NCBI RefSeq assembly: GCF_018446385.1
Contig: NC_055988.1
Span: 164,498,209-164,562,208, forward strand
Direction of reading: 5' to 3'
Origin: Zingiber officinale
Taxonomy: Eukaryota; Streptophyta; Magnoliopsida; Zingiberales; Zingiberaceae
Length of the DNA stretch: 64,000 bases
The notes under the pieces were generated by a model, which had not been told where the DNA came from, ran no database searches, and saw only the letters and a list, made by a program, of their open reading frames with translations. Made by a program: the position numbers and the translations under genes. Positions within the stretch are counted from its first letter, which is position 1; each line of letters starts with the position of its first letter. Below are positions 33,993 to 45,420 of this stretch, piece by piece.

Positions 33993-35185
33993 CCGATCCA
34001 CACTCTCCTGGATCGGTCTTAGTGACCGATCCACACTTTCCTGGACCGATCAGAATCCTCTCTGATCGGTCCACAAGACTGATATCAGAATTTCTGATTT
34101 TCCTCTCGAAATTCAGAAACTCCTAGAAAATTCCAGAAAATTCCAAAAATTGTAAAACTTTGAGGATACATTCCTCATAACATATACTATAAAGAAAAAA
34201 TAGTTTTCTATGAAAATAACTTCCATTTTCAAATCTTGATACAAAGTTCAAAAGATTTTGAAATAACTCAAAGTTAATCAATCTTTGTATCAACTTACTC
34301 AACGATGAATGCTATCGCTAGAAAAGCTTCATCAAGGTTTTTCAAATCAACTTTAAAATGATTTTAAACCCTTTAATTTGGGACCACAATCTTAGGGCTA
34401 AATGTACATGACTTGTACACAAGCTTTCCCTATGATCCCCAATTTCGAATTAAGCTCATCTAGGTACAAGAACTATGCACCTTGATCCTAACTCATGATC
34501 CTAATATCTCACACACATCTAAGGTGTATCAAACACATCCAAGTCAATTTTGATGTGAGATATGAGTTTAGGTCATCTTAGGCTAAGTTCTCATGCATTT
34601 TCTAAACAACAATTTGATCTCCATATCAAATTGTGTTGTTGTCCTTAAATCAAATTAATTGATTATAAATGCAAGAGATGATGACATGACATAAAATAGT
34701 ATCATAAATGGAACATGTGCCAATGTCATGATGTCATGGCATAAAGTGTGAAACTCTAACTAAAGCATGACATATAAATAACCTAAGCATTATCATGACA
34801 TTTCAAATGATACTAAATTAAATATGATGTCATGACATGACATATGACAAACAATATATGGCAAATAACATGTAAAGGTATAGGAAATATCTAATTCTAG
34901 CCTTAGTTGCCATTTTTGATAATTTTGATCATTTTGCCATAGGTTCTATATTCCTAAGTGTAATAGGCCTAAAATCATATACCAAGGATGTTTAAATCAC
35001 TATGTGCCAATTAGATTGACTCTAGAAAATTCCTCAAATTTGATTGGCACATTCTAATCACCTTAGGAATAATTCTTAATTTCATTTTCAAGGCTTGATT
35101 ATACCTTGAAAAATCCTAAAGTGCCACTTTTTGCCATGATTAGGTTAACTACCTATTCAAGTAAGGTTGGCACACCCTAACTAAT
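33993..35185 (-). other. Non-coding internal region of the gag-only element, part 2
   Basis: The GATCGGTC cluster continues to about 34085. About 34680-34870 is rich in the palindrome TGTCATGACA and its parts (ATGACATGACATA). No frame of note; the region separates the gag stop from the 3' LTR. Confidence 0.6.
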
Positions 35186-36652
35186 CTAGCGTGATGAAAT
35201 CTTGCTCCTAGGAACCCAATACCTATTGGAGCTCATTGGGTTCACTAAATATTCACTAGGGATGACTTCTCTAGCAACCCTCCTAATGACCCTCCTAGGC
35301 TTTGAAGCCTTTGTCATTTGGGACTCATCAAGATCAACTCTAGGGGTGACTCCCCTTGTGACTTTGGTGTTGTTCTTCCTAGCCCTAGGTTTTGTTCCAT
35401 AATCGAATGGAACATTATGATAATTGGGCTTGACTACTTGGAACTTAGGTTTGTGACCCAAACCTTTCTTGTCCTTGGACTTGGGTTTTTGACCCCTAGA
35501 CCCTAGAGTCAAATCCTTAAGAGCCTTTTCTGGAGAGTCAAGTCTTGACCTCAAGACTAGATTTTCTTTCTCTAATACCTCAAGCTTTAATTTATCCTTT
35601 TTCTTTGAGGTATTCCTAGGCATGTGTCTAGTTGATTTGGGATTTCTACCTAGGTTCTCCCTAACCTTAGATGAGTTAATCCTAGGATTGACATTTCTAG
35701 TGTTGTCCTTACTTAGGCTAACATGTTTAGCACCTAAGCACATATATTGATTCCTATAATTAACATGCTTATCATTCTTGACAATAGCAATAAGGCTACT
35801 AGCATGCATCCTACTAGAATTGCAAGAATGTGCCTTAGAGATTACCTTAGGGTTTGCCCTAGCTCCCCCTATACATGTGCTCGATCTCTTATCCTTGTGA
35901 GGTTGCCTCCCCCTCGGACATTGGCTCCTAAAGTGTCCCCTTCGCTTGCATTGGAAGCACACCACGTGCTCCTTGCCCTTGCATATCGGGACTCCGGCTT
36001 CCTTGACTTTTGGTGCCGGTGGAGTCTTCCTAATCCTCCTTGGACACTTACTCTTGTAATGTCCATACTCCCTACACTCAAAGCACATTATGTGTAATTT
36101 ATTTGAAATTGAAATGTTTGAGTTACCTAGGGTTGAGGATGGATGAAGACTTTCTTCTTCATCCCTTCCGGAGGTAGAAGCTTCTTCCTCTTGCTCCATT
36201 CTTGAAGAAGAACTCTCCTCCTCTTCTTCCTTAGATGTTGAGTAGCCCTCAACTTCTAATTCCTCTCCTCCATGATGTGAGCTACTTGGCTCACTTGACT
36301 ACTCTTCATGACTTGAAATGGAGCTTCCCTCATGGAGCTTGGCCAAATTGTTCCACAACTCCTTGACATTGTTATATCCACCTACCTTACACAAAATGTC
36401 ATTAGGTAATGAAAATTCAAGAGTTTTCGTTACCTCATCGTCGATTGTGGATTGGTGAATTTGCTCCTTCGTCCACTTTTTCTTCTCTAGAGTTTTTTCG
36501 TCTTTATCTACCGGATGGGTAAACCCTACTTGCACACAACTCCAATGAACTAGGTCAGTCATAAGAAAGTACTTCATCCTTATCTTCCAAAACGCGAAGT
36601 CGTCGCGATCGTAGAAGGGTGGAATCGTGACGTCTTCTCCAAGTTGATCCAT
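35186..36652 (-). pseudogene. gag: Gag of the minus-strand gag-only Ty1-copia element
   Basis: ATG at 36652 lies 49 bases after the primer site. One TAG (36299-36301) interrupts an otherwise open 489-codon frame. Order: N-terminal gag segment (PPFYDRDDFAFWKIRMK), a short UBN2-like remainder, an acidic Ser/Glu-rich stretch, two zinc knuckles (CFECREYGHYKSKC and CFQCKRRGHFRSQC), a basic coiled-coil-like part, and a tail with RYWVPRS. The middle of the usual gag (the RDLIRYALNAFPR region seen at 0.6 kb) is missing, where the LAKLHEG block jumps to the acidic segment. No pol follows. It is probably non-functional because of the stop. Confidence 0.85.
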
Positions 36653-36700
36653 TCTCTAGCTTGTGCTCCCCCGGGTGTTAATCCGACGAAGAGCAACCTT

Positions 36701-36712
36701 GCTCTGATACCA
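36701..36712 (-). promoter_or_regulatory. tRNA-Met primer-binding site of the gag-only element
   Basis: TGGTATCAGAGC on the minus strand, two bases after the LTR end at 36715. It sets the element's orientation. Confidence 0.9.
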
Positions 36713-37844
36713 CTTGTTAGGATCGTCGTACTCAGCTAGAGAGGGGGGGTGTGAATAGTCGACCCCAAATTGCTCGTTTCTTCCTACGGTTAGGGTTAGC
36801 GCAGCGGAAATAACTAAATAGAAACGCAAAAAGGAAAGATCAAACCTCAAACTCAAACTCGACGATGTAACGAGGTTCGGAGATGAAACTCCTACTCCTC
36901 GGCGTGTCCGTAAGGTGGACGAAGCCTATCAATCCGTCGGTGGATGAAACCCCGGAAAACTAGCTAATATAAACTCCTTCTGGGTGGAGAAACCTCACCA
37001 CAATAACTCTTGCAACAGCAAGATAGAAGTACACAAAATACAAAGAAGCACAAGACAATATGAATGTAAAACAAACAAGCTTGCCTTCTCGTCTGGAGAT
37101 CCGTTGATGAAGCAGCAGCTTCACGGATGCCAGCAGCAGGGAAGCTCACGCGAAGTTTCAAGAAGTATGAGCTCAGCAAAGCTCGCAGAAGAAACCTGGA
37201 AGAACTTGCAGAAGCAAGAAGAACAGCTTGTAGAGTCGCTCGACTCTTTATATAGCTGAACCTGCAAACCTGTGAAGGCAGAAGAAGACACAGAAGACCG
37301 AGATCTAGCCGTTGTCACTCACAACGGCTAGTCCTGGATCGATTAGGCTCCAACCTGATCGGTCCACACTGTCCCTGATCGGTCTTGGGGACCGATCAGG
37401 CTATGTGCTGATCGGTCCAGGAGGAGTCTGATCGGTCCCTGGACCGATCAGCCTTTCTCCTTCTTCTCTTCTGTTTGCTTCCTGATCGGTCTTCAGACCG
37501 ATCAGATAATCCACAGAATCATTCTGTTTGGTTACTGATCGGTCACCAGACCGATCAGCCCTATCACTGGATCGGTCCCCAGATCGATCCAGAGCTTGGT
37601 TTTTCCCAATACCAAGTCCCAAGTCTCCCACACCAACATCCGGTCAACCTTGACCTGTTGGTACATCATGCTTAGCATCCGGTCACTCCCTTGACCTGCT
37701 AAGACTCCCCACCAAGTGTCCGGTCAATCCCTTTGACCCACTTGGACTTTTCTTTTCGTGCCAAGTATCCGGTCACTCCCTTGACCTACTTGACCTTCTC
37801 AACACTAGATGTCCGATCATCCTTGATCAATCTGGATTTTTCCT

Positions 37845-38165
37845 TGCCCGGCTTCACTCACCAGGACTTTCACCTAGCTTCACTCACTAGGGTTTTCACC
37901 TGGCTTCACTCACCAGGATTTCTAATCTGCCCGGCTTCACTCACCAGGACTTTCCAACTGCCTGGCTTCACTCACCAGGACTTTCCCACTGTCTGGCTTC
38001 ACTCACCAGAACTTTCACCTAGCTTCACTCACTAGGGTTTTCACAACTGCCTGGCTTCACTCACCAGGACTTTCCCACTGTCTGGCTTCACTCACCAGGA
38101 CTTTCCCACTGTCTGGCTTCACTCACCAGGACTTATCCGTCTGCCTGGCTTCACTCACCAGAGAA
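37845..38165. repeat. Minisatellite in LTR U3 (CTTCACTCACCAG units)
   Basis: About ten imperfect units of roughly 30 bp, each with GGCTTCACTCACCAGGACTT. The partner LTR carries the same block in more diverged form (19970-20200). Confidence 0.8.
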
Positions 38166-38311
38166 TGAGCTACCGAGCCCTCTCTGACCACAGTTCGGGG
38201 AACGAGCTACCGAGCCCTCTCCGACTTCCATCCGGTCCAGAGAACGAGCTCCCGAGCCCTCTCTGACCACAGTCTAGAGAACGAGCTACCGAGCCTTCTC
38301 CGACTTCCCAT

Positions 38312-38480
38312 GTGCCAAGCTTCCATACTTGGACTTCTCCGTGCCAAGTCTCCATACTTGGACTTTTCCTATGCCAAGCTCCCTGCTTGGACTTTTCACC
38401 ATGCCAAACTCCCTGCTTGGACTTTTCACCATGCCAAACTCCCTGCTTGGACTTTTCTCGTGCCAAGCTCCCTGCTTGGA
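38312..38480. repeat. Minisatellite in LTR U3 (CCAAGC-GCTTGG units)
   Basis: Five to six units of about 30 bp, each pairing CCAAGC with GCTTGG, so every unit can form a small hairpin. Open frames over this block on both strands are repeat artefacts. Confidence 0.75.
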
Positions 38481-38711
38481 CTTTTCCGAGTCAGGTCAAC
38501 TCACCTCAGGTCAACTAGGTCAACCTTGACCACGGGTTGCACCCACAATCTCCCAAGCTTGTATCCTTGTAAAACATCAAGATACAACTTTTCTATTCAC
38601 GTCAAACATTGTCAAACATAACTCGTCAAACATCAAAACACAACTCAAGTCAAGTCAACTCGAGTCTGGTCAACCAGGTCAACCTTGACCTAAGGTTGCA
38701 CCAACAATTAC

Positions 38712-40181
38712 AACGTGTTGTAATACATGTTGACCTATTATCGTTCCAGATCTGATTAGTTCTGCTTTGTTTTAATAGATTAGGATTTACAAAATTCAAA
38801 AATTGTTTTAAAAATTGACTATTTCAAATTCTAGGTTAAACCTGTTTTCAAAACTTTCCTACTTTTAGAATTTCAAAACAATTTTAGCCTTAGATTAGAA
38901 AAATCCCCTTAGAAATCATGTTCCCTTAGGAATAGTATTTGAGCATCTCACCAACACCCTAGGTTTACCTTGCTTGTGATTGACAATCATAGAATGGGGT
39001 GAGATGTATAGGCCAGTTGCCTGGACTCAAGGTGCTTATGTCAGTGCATCGATATAAGTCTAGGCGTTAAATACAAAACATATATTAATCAAGTTAAGTT
39101 ATTCAGTTTAGTCAACCACTAACTGATTACAATGAACTTAACTTGACTAACCAAGTGAAAGCTACTATCTTCTGATAGTTAGTAAGTACCTAATTGGTTA
39201 GACAGCTGTTTTAGATGTCAGGTTTAGGGGGAGGATTAAATCAACACTTAACACTAAAATTATTTTATCCACCTTAAACATAATATCATTTCTAAATTTC
39301 TTAGTCTTGAGATTGAATTTAAGTTTTCAAATTTAAAAGTTTTTACAAACTTAGTCAATATTGAAAAGTAGATTTTTCAAACTTAGTTTTGAAATCCTTA
39401 ATTTTGAAAACTTATGTTTCAATTTTTGAAAACTATCTTTTATAAAACTAAGTTCTTCAATTGGATTTTATAAACTAAGATTTTAAAAATTGAATCTGTT
39501 GCAAACTTAATTTTAAAAAGTAAATTTTTCAAAACTCAGCTTTGAAACTTTGGTTTTGAAAACTCTTGTTTAAAAAATATTTCAAAGTTAAAACTTACTT
39601 TGAAAATTTAAACCTTGATCTTAGAACTTTGGTTTTGAAAACTCATGCTTGTAAAGTGTTTCAAAGTTGAAACTTATCTTTGAAAATAAAAAAAAAATTG
39701 AAAATTTGGAACTTAAACACTTATGTTTGAAAATTAGACTATCTAAATTTAGCCTTCTCAAACTTATAATTGAATATTAGCCTTTAAAATTTGTTTTTCT
39801 CTTAAGTTTGCAAATTCATGTAACTTTGCAAAAGTTATCTTTCAAAATGTACTAAATACTATATTATGTTGCTAAATTAGCTACTTTTCAAAACTTAGCT
39901 ATTTTTCTAAAAAACTAAAACAAGTTTCCAAAAGATTAAAACTCCCCCAAGTTAACTTGACATCAATAAATTCTTCTTCACTTTGCTTGTACTCTATATT
40001 GTTGATTATGTCCTTATTTGATGAATGTCAAAGGGGGAGGGATAGGTGGCAAAGTTAGAGTAACCAAATGTAAATTTGAAAAACTAACTTAAAATCTTAA
40101 AAACCTCAAAAATCATGCTTGATTTTTGCATATGTTTTAACTAACTTAATTAGGTTGTCATTCTATCAAAAAGGGGGAGAT
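38712..40181 (+). other. 3' internal non-coding region of a SIRE-like Ty1-copia element, truncated
   Basis: No gene. From about 38770 the text parallels 45450-46804, including a block with ATAGGCC..TTGCCTGGACT and a long A/T-rich run. It ends in a polypurine tract (AAAAAGGGGGAGA) just before the LTR at 40182. The coding part of this element is missing upstream. Confidence 0.65.
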
Positions 40182-41370
40182 TGTTGATGCGGTTAGCACT
40201 AACGGTCTAACTCAGGTTTTGACGAATGACAAATTAAGTTAAGTTAGGTTTGTCGTTATCTAACACCCTGATCGAGTGTGCAGGCTAAGTCCAGACAGGT
40301 CGACGGGATGACCGGATGTCTGGCACGAAGTTCAAGTGGGTCGACGGGCTGACTAGACGCTTGACGAGAAGTCCAGGTAGGTCGACGGATTGACCAGATA
40401 GCTGGCGAGACGTCTAAGCGGGTCGACGGGCTGACCAGACGCTTGGCGAGAAGTCCAGCTAGGTCGACGGGCTGACTAGATAGCTGGCGAGAAGTCCAGA
40501 CAGGTCGAAAGGCTGATCGGACGTCTGGCAGGTGAGTAAAGGTAAGTCACTAGAAGAGAGTGACTGTGAGGACACGTTCCCGGGAAGGGAACATTAGGCG
40601 TCGATCCGGCTTAGATCCATTTCGGATATCGAAGTCAAGATCGTGACTAGATTCCGGTCTCAGAAAGACGGAATCTAAGTCATACCTTTTATATTGAACT
40701 TATAAACTGTACTAACACTTTGTTTTGCAGGATATACATTATCTATTTGCCTCGGACTAACCTTGTTTTGCAGAAAAGGTGTTCCCTAGAAAAATGTGGT
40801 CCGGGCGCCAGGAGGGGATCCTAGCACCTGGAGGTCCGGGCGCCCGGAAGGGATCCGGGCGCCCGGGAGGCAATTTTATCTTGAACGCGTCGTCGCCACA
40901 TGGAGCTCACTGGTTGGACCTGCCACGTCTTACCAAGGCGCCCGGAAGGGATCCGGGATGCCCCGAGCCTCATATAAAAGGAGGGTTAGGGGTGGAGCTC
41001 AAAACAACAACTGACAAGAAATTCTTCTACTGCTTGCTCTGCTGCTCTGCGCTCCTGCGACGCTAACAAAGCTCCGACAACACACTCTTCCCTTTTTGGT
41101 TTAATTTTTTATTGGTATTGCTTTCATTCTCATTAGCATTCCTGTACTAGTTTGTAATAATTATCGAATTGCTGGTGGATTGCCTAACAAAAGCACTCGA
41201 CGAGTGCGAGCCTTGGAGTAGGAGTCGACACAGGCTCTGAACCAAGTAAATTGAACGGTGTTAGCCTTGCTTTCTTCTTGCTTACTCTATTTCCGCTGTG
41301 CGTTTATACTCGAACGAATTTTTTCGATATTCACCCCCCCCCCCCCTCTATTGAATCTTACGGTCCTACA
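40182..41370 (+). repeat. 3' LTR of a SIRE-like Ty1-copia element
   Basis: A 1189-bp LTR from TGTTGATGCGG to GGTCCTACA, preceded by the purine tract. Several GGTCGACGGGCTGACC-type repeats lie at 40295-40520. A GGGCGCCCGG/GGATCC palindrome cluster (40800-40960) stands just before TATAAAAG (40973-40980). A C-run of 14 lies at 41333-41346 near the end. Confidence 0.8.
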
Positions 41371-41373
41371 GAG

Positions 41374-42027
41374 TGTTGTCCTGGAATTGCTTTATACTAG
41401 AGCTATGCAAAATCCTGGAATTACTTGTATTGCATAAGTTTGTATTGTATAAGTTAAATTATGAGACTATAAGTTGGTTATATTACTTGTATTTTATGTA
41501 GATTTATATGAATAAATCTAAATCAGAAGTCTGGAATTCTGGAATTGAGTTGTCCTGGAATTGCTTTATATTAGAGCTATGCAAAATTCTGGAATTGCTT
41601 GTATTGCATAATTTTTTATTGCATAAGTTTTATTTCTTAGACTATAAGTTGGTTATATTGCTTGTATTTTATGTAAATTTATATGAATAAATCTAAATCA
41701 GAAGTCTGAAATTCTGGAATTTAGTTGTCCTGGAATTGTTTTATATTAGAGCTATGCAGAATTTTAGAATTGCTTGTATTGCATAAGTTAAATTCTGAGA
41801 CTATAAGTTGGTTATATTGCTTGTATTTTATGTAGATTTATATGAATAAATCTAAATCAGAAGTCTGGAATTCTGGAATTTAGTATTGTCATGGAATTAC
41901 TTTATATTAGAGCTATGCGAAATTCTGGAATTGCTTGTATTGCATAAGTTTGTATTGCATAAGTTGGTTATATTTCTTGTATTTTATGTAGATTTATATG
42001 AATAAATCTAAATCTGGAATTGATAAG
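41374..42027 (+). repeat. Tandem repeat, four units of about 143-175 bp
   Basis: Units start at about 41374, 41548, 41723 and 41884. Each contains TCCTGGAATTGCTTTATA-like, AGAGCTATGC and GATTTATATGAATAAATC sequence. They diverge by small indels. No gene is visible; they may be the interior of a DNA transposon whose end debris lies at 42340-42510. Confidence 0.8.
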
Positions 42028-42529
42028 TTTTGTTTAATTTTTCTCTTGCAGCTAGGTACATAACTCGGCCAATTCGTGAGGCTTGAGATTTTTTTTGCAA
42101 GGAGTGAGCTTTGTTAGGTTGCATGTAGAATGCCTTGCTAATGTGTAAAAGTCATATGGATAACAGTACTGGAAAACATGTGATTTATGGTTTGATACTT
42201 TTGTTAGTTTGATGAGTACAACTCATTTTGTATATTTTGTAATATATGTGGCTACAAGATGATTTATGGACTTTTATTTTGGATTTAATGTAGTAAATAT
42301 TTAGTTTTGTATTGGTTGTTTGGTATTATCATGTTACAACATGAACATTAAAAACAACGGTTCGAAACGTTGTAAAAAATATGTAAACCACAACGGTATT
42401 TTTTTTTTGTGAAAAGTGATTAAAGACACTAGTTTTATCCATTGTTAAAACATATTAAAAATTATATACTACAATAGTTTATAACTGTTGTAAAGTACAA
42501 AACTAAATAACCTCGGAGAATCAGTAACA
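42028..42529 (+). other. Possible CACTA-type subterminal debris
   Basis: About 42345-42505 repeats ACAACGGTT / AACGTTGT and CAATAGTTTATAACTGTTG motifs in both orientations, as in subterminal regions of CACTA elements. No CACTA terminus or target duplication is seen before the gag sequence takes over, so this is a truncated piece at best. 42028-42340 shows a T-rich run with TTGCAG but no convincing exon. Confidence 0.35.
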
Positions 42530-43520
42530 AACCAAGACTCGATCCGGTACGCGCTCAACGCCTTTCCTAGGTCTCCAGAATGAGCGTCCTTAGTAAATGC
42601 ATACTACATCTCTAAGGACTTTGAGGTAAGTAGTTTAGAAAATTTATTTTCTACATTTGAACTTCACGAATCTCGAATTGCAGAGCCTAAACAATTAGAG
42701 AAGCCAAATCTCAATATTGCCCTACAAGCCGAAAAGGACGATCCCGATTCTGAAGCGTCGATCGATGGAACTAAAGCGGTGTTATTGGTAAGGAAGTTAA
42801 CTAAATCTATTAAAACTAACAAATTTAGATCGCAGTCAAGAAAGTATCAACGTAATAGAATGACGGTCCGTTGTTACAACTGCAATGAAGAAGAGCACAT
42901 CAAGGATAACTGCCCAAAAATAAAGAAAAGGGACAAGGAGAAGTCTCAAAGACCGGTGTCCTCGAAGTGCAAGAGTCTAAAGGCTACATGAGATGAATCG
43001 TCATCCTCGGAATCAGAAGTTGAAGCATTCTCAGGAGTAGCATTGATGGCCAACCATCTTTTCGAAGAAACCAGTTCGGAGATGAGCATAGATGAAGGGA
43101 GAGGATCATTAGAAGAAGAAAGCTGCGATGAAGGGGGAGCATCAGAAATAGAGGTAAGTCAGGTACGTACACTAACTCACAAGCAGTCTTTTCAATTCAT
43201 TAAAGTACTCACTAAAGACTTAGTTAAATTAGAAAAAGAGAATAATGAGTTGAAGTTAAACTTAGCAAAAGCATGCTCACTAGAAATGTACGATAATTTA
43301 AAATTAGAGAATGAGAAATTGAGAAATTGAAAAATGATTATGCATGCTTAAATAAATTCCCAAAATCAAAACTCAAGTTATATGAAAAATTAAACTGGTA
43401 CATCAGAAAACATTAGGGACAACTTAGAAAAATTTCCAGAAACATTGTACCCCCTAAATTCTTGATTAATCCAGTAGGAAGGAACCTTTACTGGGTTCCA
43501 AAATCTTTTTTAGACTAAAT
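42530..43520 (+). pseudogene. gag: Ty1-copia gag pseudogene, copy 2 (5' truncated)
   Basis: Begins within the conserved gag middle (equivalent of RDSIRYALNAFPR) and has an early stop. The longest open parts are 42779-42991 and 43043-43330. One zinc knuckle (CYNCNEEEHIKDNC, about 42872-42914) is followed by an acidic Ser/Glu stretch and a Leu/Glu/Asn coiled-coil-like region. The tail has a YWVPKSF-like motif near 43491. The domain order equals gag copy 1. No pol follows before the LTR at 44180, so this is another gag-only element. Confidence 0.75.
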
Positions 43521-44179
43521 TTTTTTAGTTAAAGCTTTCGGTGAGAAAATTAAACGTTAAAATTTCTTTATGAGACTTTGTCTAAGGAAGTGGTTGTTGC
43601 TTCAATAATCAAGAAGGTCTAGTGTCTCGCCACGACCTAGAAGCCAAAATATTGAAATAAAATATTTAATTAACTTTCTGTTAAAGTATTAAAATTAGAA
43701 TTAAATAATACTTTAAAAAAAAATTTCAAACATTTTTTTTTAATTCTTCAAAAATATTTTTACACTTAGAAAAATATTTCATGCATAAAATTTTTACTTA
43801 GAAAAATTCTCAAACTTGTTTAAAAATTGCCTAAGTTAAAATTTTCTTCTACTTATTTTAAATCTTATTTAAAAATTTTGTTTACTTAGAAATTATTTTG
43901 AAAATGATTTCGTTTAAAAACTTGAACTTTTCCTTAGAAAACTTCTACTTGAAAATTAAGACCCAATTTTTTTGCTGTGATCAAAGGGCTCCCATAGGAA
44001 TAAGTTTAGGGAGAAGGAACAAGTTTAGGGAGAGTTAAGTTTAGGGAGAGGTGTTGTAAATTCTATTATTACAATCTTGATGCTTAAACTGTTAGTTTAG
44101 TAATTTCTATAAAATTACTGTTTTGTCTATTTTTTCCCTAACTTGAACTTGGGTTGATGCACATCAAAAAAGGGAAGAT
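43521..44179 (+). other. A/T-rich 3' internal region of gag-only element copy 2
   Basis: No gene. T/A-rich degenerate runs end in GTTTAGGGAGA repeats and a purine tract (AAAAAAGGGAAGA) directly before the LTR. Confidence 0.6.
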
Positions 44180-45090
44180 TGTTGGACCCCAAGGTTGTTT
44201 TGATGTGATCAACCAAGTTAGGTTAGGTCATGTTTGTTATTTGATCCTTGTGTGCAGGAGCTTAGGAGCACAGAAAGTCGAGCGAAAGACGCAACTAGCG
44301 AGAAGGACAACACGGGGAGGGAGCCAACGGGCTCGGTGCGTCCGGAGGACGAAAGAGCTACTGAAGAGTACACCGATGGACGAGAAGAATGTGCACGGCG
44401 TTCGAGGAACGAGAAGCGGGTCGGAAGCCTGCTCGAGGAGAAGGCCAGAAATTGGATTCAGGTGAGCCCTATTTCGGTTGGCCACAATCACCCAAGTGAT
44501 CAAAACTTCGGAAGCCTTCGTGAAGATAAAGAAAAGCTGAAGAAACCATTGGAGGCACCCTCAACAGTGTTGAAGGCGCCCTAAACGTTGAAGGCACCTT
44601 CAACACTGATGAAGGCGCCTCTAACATTGAAGGCGCCTTTAATGTTGTTGAAGGCGCCTTCAGTCTGGTCAACTCGACCGTTTGCGCGCAGATAAAGTTT
44701 TATCTGCTCACCTCGGCTAGAGACGCCCTCAACCTCGTTAGAGGAAGCCTCAAGGCTCGAGATAAGTTTTCCAGAAGCTATATAAAGGCCCCTGGAGCTA
44801 GGAAATTATCATTCAACTCTGTATTAAGTTCCTAGAAACTTCTGAGCATTTTTAGTGTGTAAAAAAGGCTTCTTCGCCTATAGTGAAGGAGACATTCTAG
44901 TAGAGTTGTTCGACTGTCTTAGATTAATAACCTTCTTGGTTGTAACCAAGTTAAATTTCTTGTTTCTCTTTTATTATTGTTATTTTATTTTATTGTTGCT
45001 ATTATTTTAAAGTTGAAAGTTTTGAAAAGGGTATTTTTTTTATTGCAGGTAATTCACCCCTCCCCTCTTGCCAGCCCTGCTGCATCGACA
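44180..45090 (+). repeat. LTR of gag-only Ty1-copia element copy 2
   Basis: A 911-bp LTR from TGTTGGACC to GCATCGACA. A cluster of GAAGGCGCC palindromic units (about 44545-44660) precedes TATATAAAGG (44779-44788). It ends directly against an RNase H remnant of another element, with no target duplication visible because the other side is lost. Confidence 0.8.
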
Positions 45091-45420
45091 TTATCTACTA
45101 CTGCAGCCGAGTATATAGCAATGGGCGAGTGTATAGCACAACCATTATAGATGATGAATACATTAAAAGACTTTAACTTAGAATATAAAAATATAAAAAT
45201 CCATATTGATAATATTAATTCAATCAACTTAACAAAAAATTCAGTGCATCATTCAAGAACCAAACATATTGAAATAAAATATCATTTTATTAAAGATCAC
45301 GTCTCCAAAGGAGACACTGAGCTCAAATATGTTAAGTCTAAGTTAAATTTGGTTGACATTTTCATCAAACCACTCCTTGAAACTGAATTTAGCAATGTAC
45401 GATGACAACTAGGAATGTGT
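45091..45420 (+). pseudogene. Ty1-copia RNase H C-terminal remnant
   Basis: The sequence encodes the end of a Ty1-copia RNase H: STTAAEYIAMGE, a stop (TAG near 45148), DNINSINLTKN, HSRTKHIEIKYHFIKDHV, and the tail LVDIFIKPL, with another stop (TGA) at 45403-45405. The catalytic E of AAEYIA and D of DNIN are present. This is the only pol remnant of the SIRE-like element whose 3' LTR is at 46805. Everything upstream is lost at the joint with the LTR at 45090. Confidence 0.85.

Larger units (their letters stand above)
18887..38706 (-). mobile_element. Gag-only Ty1-copia element (TR-GAG type) with nested insertion
   Basis: The element is bounded by TSD ATTAC (18882-18886 and 38707-38711). LTRs begin TGTTAGGATCG and end CACCAACA on the plus strand. 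Reading minus: 5' LTR 38706-36715, primer site 36712-36701, gag 36652-35186, non-coding DNA, purine tract next to 20754, 3' LTR 20753-18887. Without the nested array (21254-33992) it is about 7.1 kb. There is no protease, integrase, RT or RNase H, so it is non-autonomous and would need enzymes from a related Ty1-copia element. It inserted 34 bases after the stop of the Transposase_32-like gene. Confidence 0.9.
36715..38706 (-). repeat. 5' LTR of the gag-only Ty1-copia element
   Basis: A 1992-bp LTR. In minus order the U3 holds a minisatellite with CCAAGC...GCTTGG units (38480-38312), a minisatellite with CTTCACTCACC units (38165-37845), then a GATCGGTC/GACCGATC palindrome cluster (about 37590-37333). 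The TATA box is at 37254-37247. Confidence 0.88.

Noticed and set aside
37845..38480. CRISPR-like array (regular repeats of about 30 bp)
   Set aside because: The units are directly adjacent with no unique spacers and lie in a plant LTR; this is a minisatellite.
38310..38621. Overlapping open frames of about 100 codons with LLGLF / CLDFS repeats
   Set aside because: They arise from the 30-bp minisatellite, whose length divides by three, and are open in several phases; not a gene.
42340..42510. Complete second CACTA element
   Set aside because: No terminal CACTA sequence, no target duplication and no transposase text; only subterminal-like repeats.
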